Of a stretch of 8,757 nucleotides of DNA, positions 6,681-8,757 are shown in pieces; positions within the stretch are counted from its first letter, which is position 1; each line of letters begins with the position of its first letter. The notes beneath the pieces are model-generated. The model worked only from the letters and a program-made list of their open reading frames with translations, searched no databases and was not told the origin of the DNA. Position numbers and translations under genes: made by a program. Where the stretch lies: assembly GCA_018818365.1 (NCBI GenBank), contig JAHISH010000170.1, positions 1-8,757 on the forward strand. Reading direction: 5' to 3'. This DNA comes from Candidatus Omnitrophota bacterium. Lineage in GTDB: Bacteria; Omnitrophota; Gorgyraeia; Gygaellales; Profunditerraquicolaceae.

Positions 6681-7063
6681 GTACCTCCGCAAGTAAAATA
6701 ACCGCTTCTCAGACACGTTCTTCTGCTGCAAGGGAGGCGTTATCGAGTACCAAGGCGTTATTAAAGGACGAAACCGTTGCCTCAAGAAAAGAGGGGTTGC
6801 AGTTAATTCGGTTCGGCATCAGGACACGCCAGAAATGTTGGATTGGCCTTAAGGTAGACGGAAAGACCGTTTTTCAGGGTATGTTGGAACGGGGAAGGTT
6901 TGAGAGTTGGCAGGCGCAGGAAAGAATCGTACTTTCCGTAGGGGATGCGGGTGTGGTAGAACTGGAGATTAACGGGCAGATGTTTAAAAACCTCGGGAGA
7001 AAAGGGCAGGCCTGTAAGAATATAATTATCACCAAGGAAGGCATGAGTAATAACTGTATATAA
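6656..7063 (+). CDS. rodZ: RodZ-like protein, C-terminal part (DUF4115 domain), frameshifted
   Basis: This frame opens right after a TAA at 6653-6655 and holds a Ser/Thr/Ala/Lys-rich linker (6662-6796) and then a DUF4115 domain, the periplasmic C-terminal domain typical of RodZ. Typical DUF4115 features are KCWIGLKVDGKTVFQG, then FESWQAQERIVLSVGDAG and VELEINGQ. No ATG, GTG, TTG or CTG occurs in frame before TTG 6797, and that codon directly abuts GAGGGG, too close for normal initiation. The next ATG is inside the domain, so it is unlikely to be translated alone. Joined to the upstream part by one -1 step in the A9 run, it gives a 303-residue protein (DUF4115 at about 216-300), a normal RodZ length. 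A gene caller might report only 6797-7063. Confidence 0.75.
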   Translation, partial: KKTPPKTISTSASKITASQTRSSAAREALSSTKALLKDETVASRKEGLQLIRFGIRTRQKCWIGLKVDGKTVFQGMLERGRFESWQAQERIVLSVGDAGVVELEINGQMFKNLGRKGQACKNIIITKEGMSNNCI

Positions 7064-7086
7064 GAACTTCGGGGATTAAGAGAACG

Positions 7087-8328
7087 ATGAAGGTAGGAAT
7101 AGTGAGTTTAGGGTGCCCCCGGAATTTGGTCGATTCCGAACATATTCTGGGCAGGCTTAAAGAAAATGGGCATACGGTCGTTGATATCGAACAGGCAGAG
7201 GTAGGAATTATCAATACCTGTGCGTTTATCAAGGAGGCGAAAGAAGAATCTATCGATGTGATCCTTGATTTAGTGGAGCTTAAGAAAGAGGGGAGACTGA
7301 AGAAGATTATCGTATACGGATGCCTGAGTCAGCGTTATAAGGATTTGTTGCGGCGCAGGCTTCCCGAGGTAGACGCGTTTGTCGGGAAGGTTTCTTTGAA
7401 CCATTCGCCTGCGCGATTCCCCATAACCCCGCGCCATTACGCGTATTTGAAGATTTCTGAGGGGTGTGTGAACCACTGTAGTTTCTGTGTGATCCCCCGT
7501 ATTAAGGGAGCGTTACGAAGCCTGGATATTGCCACGCTGGAAAGACAGGCAGCTTCTTTTGATAAAGAAAGAATCTCAGAATTGAATATTATCGGTCAAG
7601 ATATTACCGGTTACGGCCTTGACCGCTATGCCCGTACAAGGCTTGCCGCGGCCTTAAAAAAGATTATCCGCCACGCGCCACATATCCATTGGATAAGGCT
7701 TTTATATCTTTACCCCAGCCGCATTACCGACGATCTGCTGAGATTGATACGAGATTCCAGGGCCCTCTGTAAATATATCGATCTGCCTCTGCAGCATAGC
7801 AATGATCGTATCCTGAAATTAATGAACCGCCATACGAATAAAAAGGATAGTATCAGGCTTATTGAGAAGATCCGTAAATTCATCCCTGAGGTAGGATTGC
7901 GTACTTCGTTCATCGTCGGATTTCCTACTGAAACCGAAAAGGAATTTGCGGAGCTTTTAAGGTTTATCGAGGAGTATCGCTTTGAGCGCCTCGGCGCATT
8001 CATGTATTCCCGGGAGGAGGAAAGCCCCGCGTATGACTTTACCCCGCAGGTTGCCCATCAGACTAAATTGAAAAGGCTCAACCGCCTCATGGCCCTGCAA
8101 CAGAATATTGCCAGGTCGGTAAATGAACGGTTCCTGGGAAAAGAAGTTGAAGTGCTTATTGATCAGCAAGAGAATGGACGGTATCTGGGGCGTACGCAGT
8201 ATGATGCCCCGGAGGTTGACGGGGGAGTATTTGTAAAATCCTCGCGGCCATTGAAGATAGGTGATTTTGTGAAGGTGCGTATTGTCGATACATTGGAGTA
8301 TGATCTTATGGGAGAGGTGATGCCGTGA
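7087..8328 (+). CDS. rimO: Ribosomal protein S12 methylthiotransferase RimO
   Basis: RimO is a radical-SAM enzyme with two [4Fe-4S] clusters that adds a methylthio group to a conserved aspartate of ribosomal protein S12. The protein has 413 residues. The N-terminal MTTase domain carries the first-cluster cysteines C10 (SLGCPRNLVDSE), C45 (NTCAFI) and C79 (YGCLSQRY). The radical-SAM motif CxxxCxxC is C127-VNH-C131-SF-C134, followed by IPRIKG. The C-terminal TRAM domain (about 346-413) includes GRTQYDAPEVDG and ends EYDLMGEV. The SLGCP and DAPEVDG signatures separate RimO from the tRNA enzyme MiaB. The stretch between C79 and the radical-SAM motif is shorter than in many RimO proteins, accounting for a total slightly below the usual 430-440. 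The ATG at 7087 has only a weak purine tract (AAGAGA) upstream. The stop overlaps the pgsA start (GTGA). Confidence 0.96.
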   Translation: MKVGIVSLGCPRNLVDSEHILGRLKENGHTVVDIEQAEVGIINTCAFIKEAKEESIDVILDLVELKKEGRLKKIIVYGCLSQRYKDLLRRRLPEVDAFVGKVSLNHSPARFPITPRHYAYLKISEGCVNHCSFCVIPRIKGALRSLDIATLERQAASFDKERISELNIIGQDITGYGLDRYARTRLAAALKKIIRHAPHIHWIRLLYLYPSRITDDLLRLIRDSRALCKYIDLPLQHSNDRILKLMNRHTNKKDSIRLIEKIRKFIPEVGLRTSFIVGFPTETEKEFAELLRFIEEYRFERLGAFMYSREEESPAYDFTPQVAHQTKLKRLNRLMALQQNIARSVNERFLGKEVEVLIDQQENGRYLGRTQYDAPEVDGGVFVKSSRPLKIGDFVKVRIVDTLEYDLMGEVMP

Positions 8329-8757
8329 ATATCGCGAATCGATTGACCATGTTGCGTATCGTATTTACCTTTATTTTTATGTTCTTCTTGTTTCGGCAGG
8401 GGTTTTGGTTTAAGGTCTTGAGTCTGGTGATTTTCATCTCTGCGGCTATTTCCGACTATCTCGACGGGTTTATTGCCCAAAAAAATAATATGGTGACCGA
8501 TTTTGGGCGGCTGATGGATCCTATTGCGGATAAGATCCTGGTATTGGCGGCATTTGCGGCTTTTGTGCAGATGCAGCTTATTGAAGCATGGATGTTTATG
8601 ATTATCGTTTCACGGGAGATATTGATCACTTCTTTGCGGCTCTTTGCGTTAAATAAAGGGAAGGTGCTTTCTGCTGCTCGTGCAGGCAAGCAGAAGACCG
8701 TCTCTCAGATGTTTGTTATCTTTTCGATTTTGGTTTTTATTGTCTTAAAGGAAGCGA
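8325..8757 (+). CDS. pgsA: CDP-diacylglycerol--glycerol-3-phosphate 3-phosphatidyltransferase (5' part)
   Basis: PgsA makes phosphatidylglycerol phosphate from CDP-diacylglycerol and glycerol-3-phosphate in the inner membrane, the committed step to phosphatidylglycerol and cardiolipin. The window holds 144 codons of the N-terminal and central part; the 3' end is cut off. It begins with the family-typical NIANRLTMLRIV and a membrane helix. The CDP-alcohol phosphotransferase motif follows with exact spacing: D44, D47-G48, A51, G61, D65 and D69 (in SDYLDGFIAQ and GRLMDPIADK). The usual arginine after A51 is a glutamine (Q52). Later typical segments are VSREILITSLR and a basic GKQKTVSQM. The GTG start at 8325 overlaps the rimO stop; GGAGAGG (8311-8317) lies seven bases ahead. 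The rodZ-rimO-pgsA neighbourhood supports PgsA over other CDP-alcohol transferases. Confidence 0.93.
   Translation, partial: MNIANRLTMLRIVFTFIFMFFLFRQGFWFKVLSLVIFISAAISDYLDGFIAQKNNMVTDFGRLMDPIADKILVLAAFAAFVQMQLIEAWMFMIIVSREILITSLRLFALNKGKVLSAARAGKQKTVSQMFVIFSILVFIVLKEA

Noticed and set aside
6797..7063. Independent small gene for the DUF4115 domain starting at TTG 6797
   Set aside because: The purine tract abuts the codon, the start lies inside the domain's first strand, and the frame is open back to the A9 run. A frameshifted rodZ explains it better.
1..8757. CRISPR array, tRNA/rRNA, insertion sequence, riboswitch or defence system
   Set aside because: No spaced repeats, tRNA-like cloverleaf, transposase or terminal repeats were seen; the window is almost fully occupied by recognised housekeeping genes.

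Overview
The window is a compact bacterial chromosomal segment. Every supported gene is on the + strand, and the longest stretch without a gene is about 110 bases. The gene order rpsO-pnp-ftsK-rodZ-rimO-pgsA is a housekeeping layout known in outline from several bacterial phyla; Bacillus has a related order of rpsO-pnp, spoIIIE, rodZ-like ymfM and pgsA. The compact four-TM FtsK with a WYSSHPN / PPKNFLG loop, and the DUF3108 and PilZ neighbours with a signal peptide and Gram-negative character, suggest an uncultured lineage of the Omnitrophota/PVC type. That placement is an impression from protein style, not a demonstrated assignment.

Layout. Positions 2-178 are the 3' end of an unidentified membrane protein gene. 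It is coupled by an ATGA overlap to a secreted DUF3108-family protein (175-951). A well-formed promoter (961-990, extended -10) then drives a small single-domain PilZ protein (1020-1415). A second, near-consensus promoter (1470-1498) starts the housekeeping operon: rpsO (TTG start at 1528), pnp (1837-3930), ftsK (GTG 3940-6156), a RodZ-like gene that is split by a frameshift (6153-7063), rimO (7087-8328) and the 5' part of pgsA (8325 to the window edge). The junctions are tight: ftsK/rodZ and rimO/pgsA overlap as GTGA, and pnp/ftsK are separated by nine bases.

How the genes work together. rpsO and pnp belong to translation and RNA turnover. FtsK pumps DNA at the division septum. RodZ links the MreB cytoskeleton to cell shape. 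RimO modifies ribosomal protein S12. PgsA makes the phosphatidylglycerol precursor. Together this is a growth, division and envelope operon. The upstream pair is envelope-related, and the PilZ protein is a likely cyclic-di-GMP receptor.

The most noteworthy feature is the rodZ gene. A run of nine adenines (6654-6662) separates an HTH-TM half from a DUF4115 half in the -1 frame. Joining the two gives a 303-residue protein, a normal RodZ size. This is either a homopolymer sequencing error, a real inactivation, or slippage-dependent expression. I found no CRISPR array, tRNA, rRNA, insertion sequence or defence-like gene, and no convincing undescribed multi-gene system.
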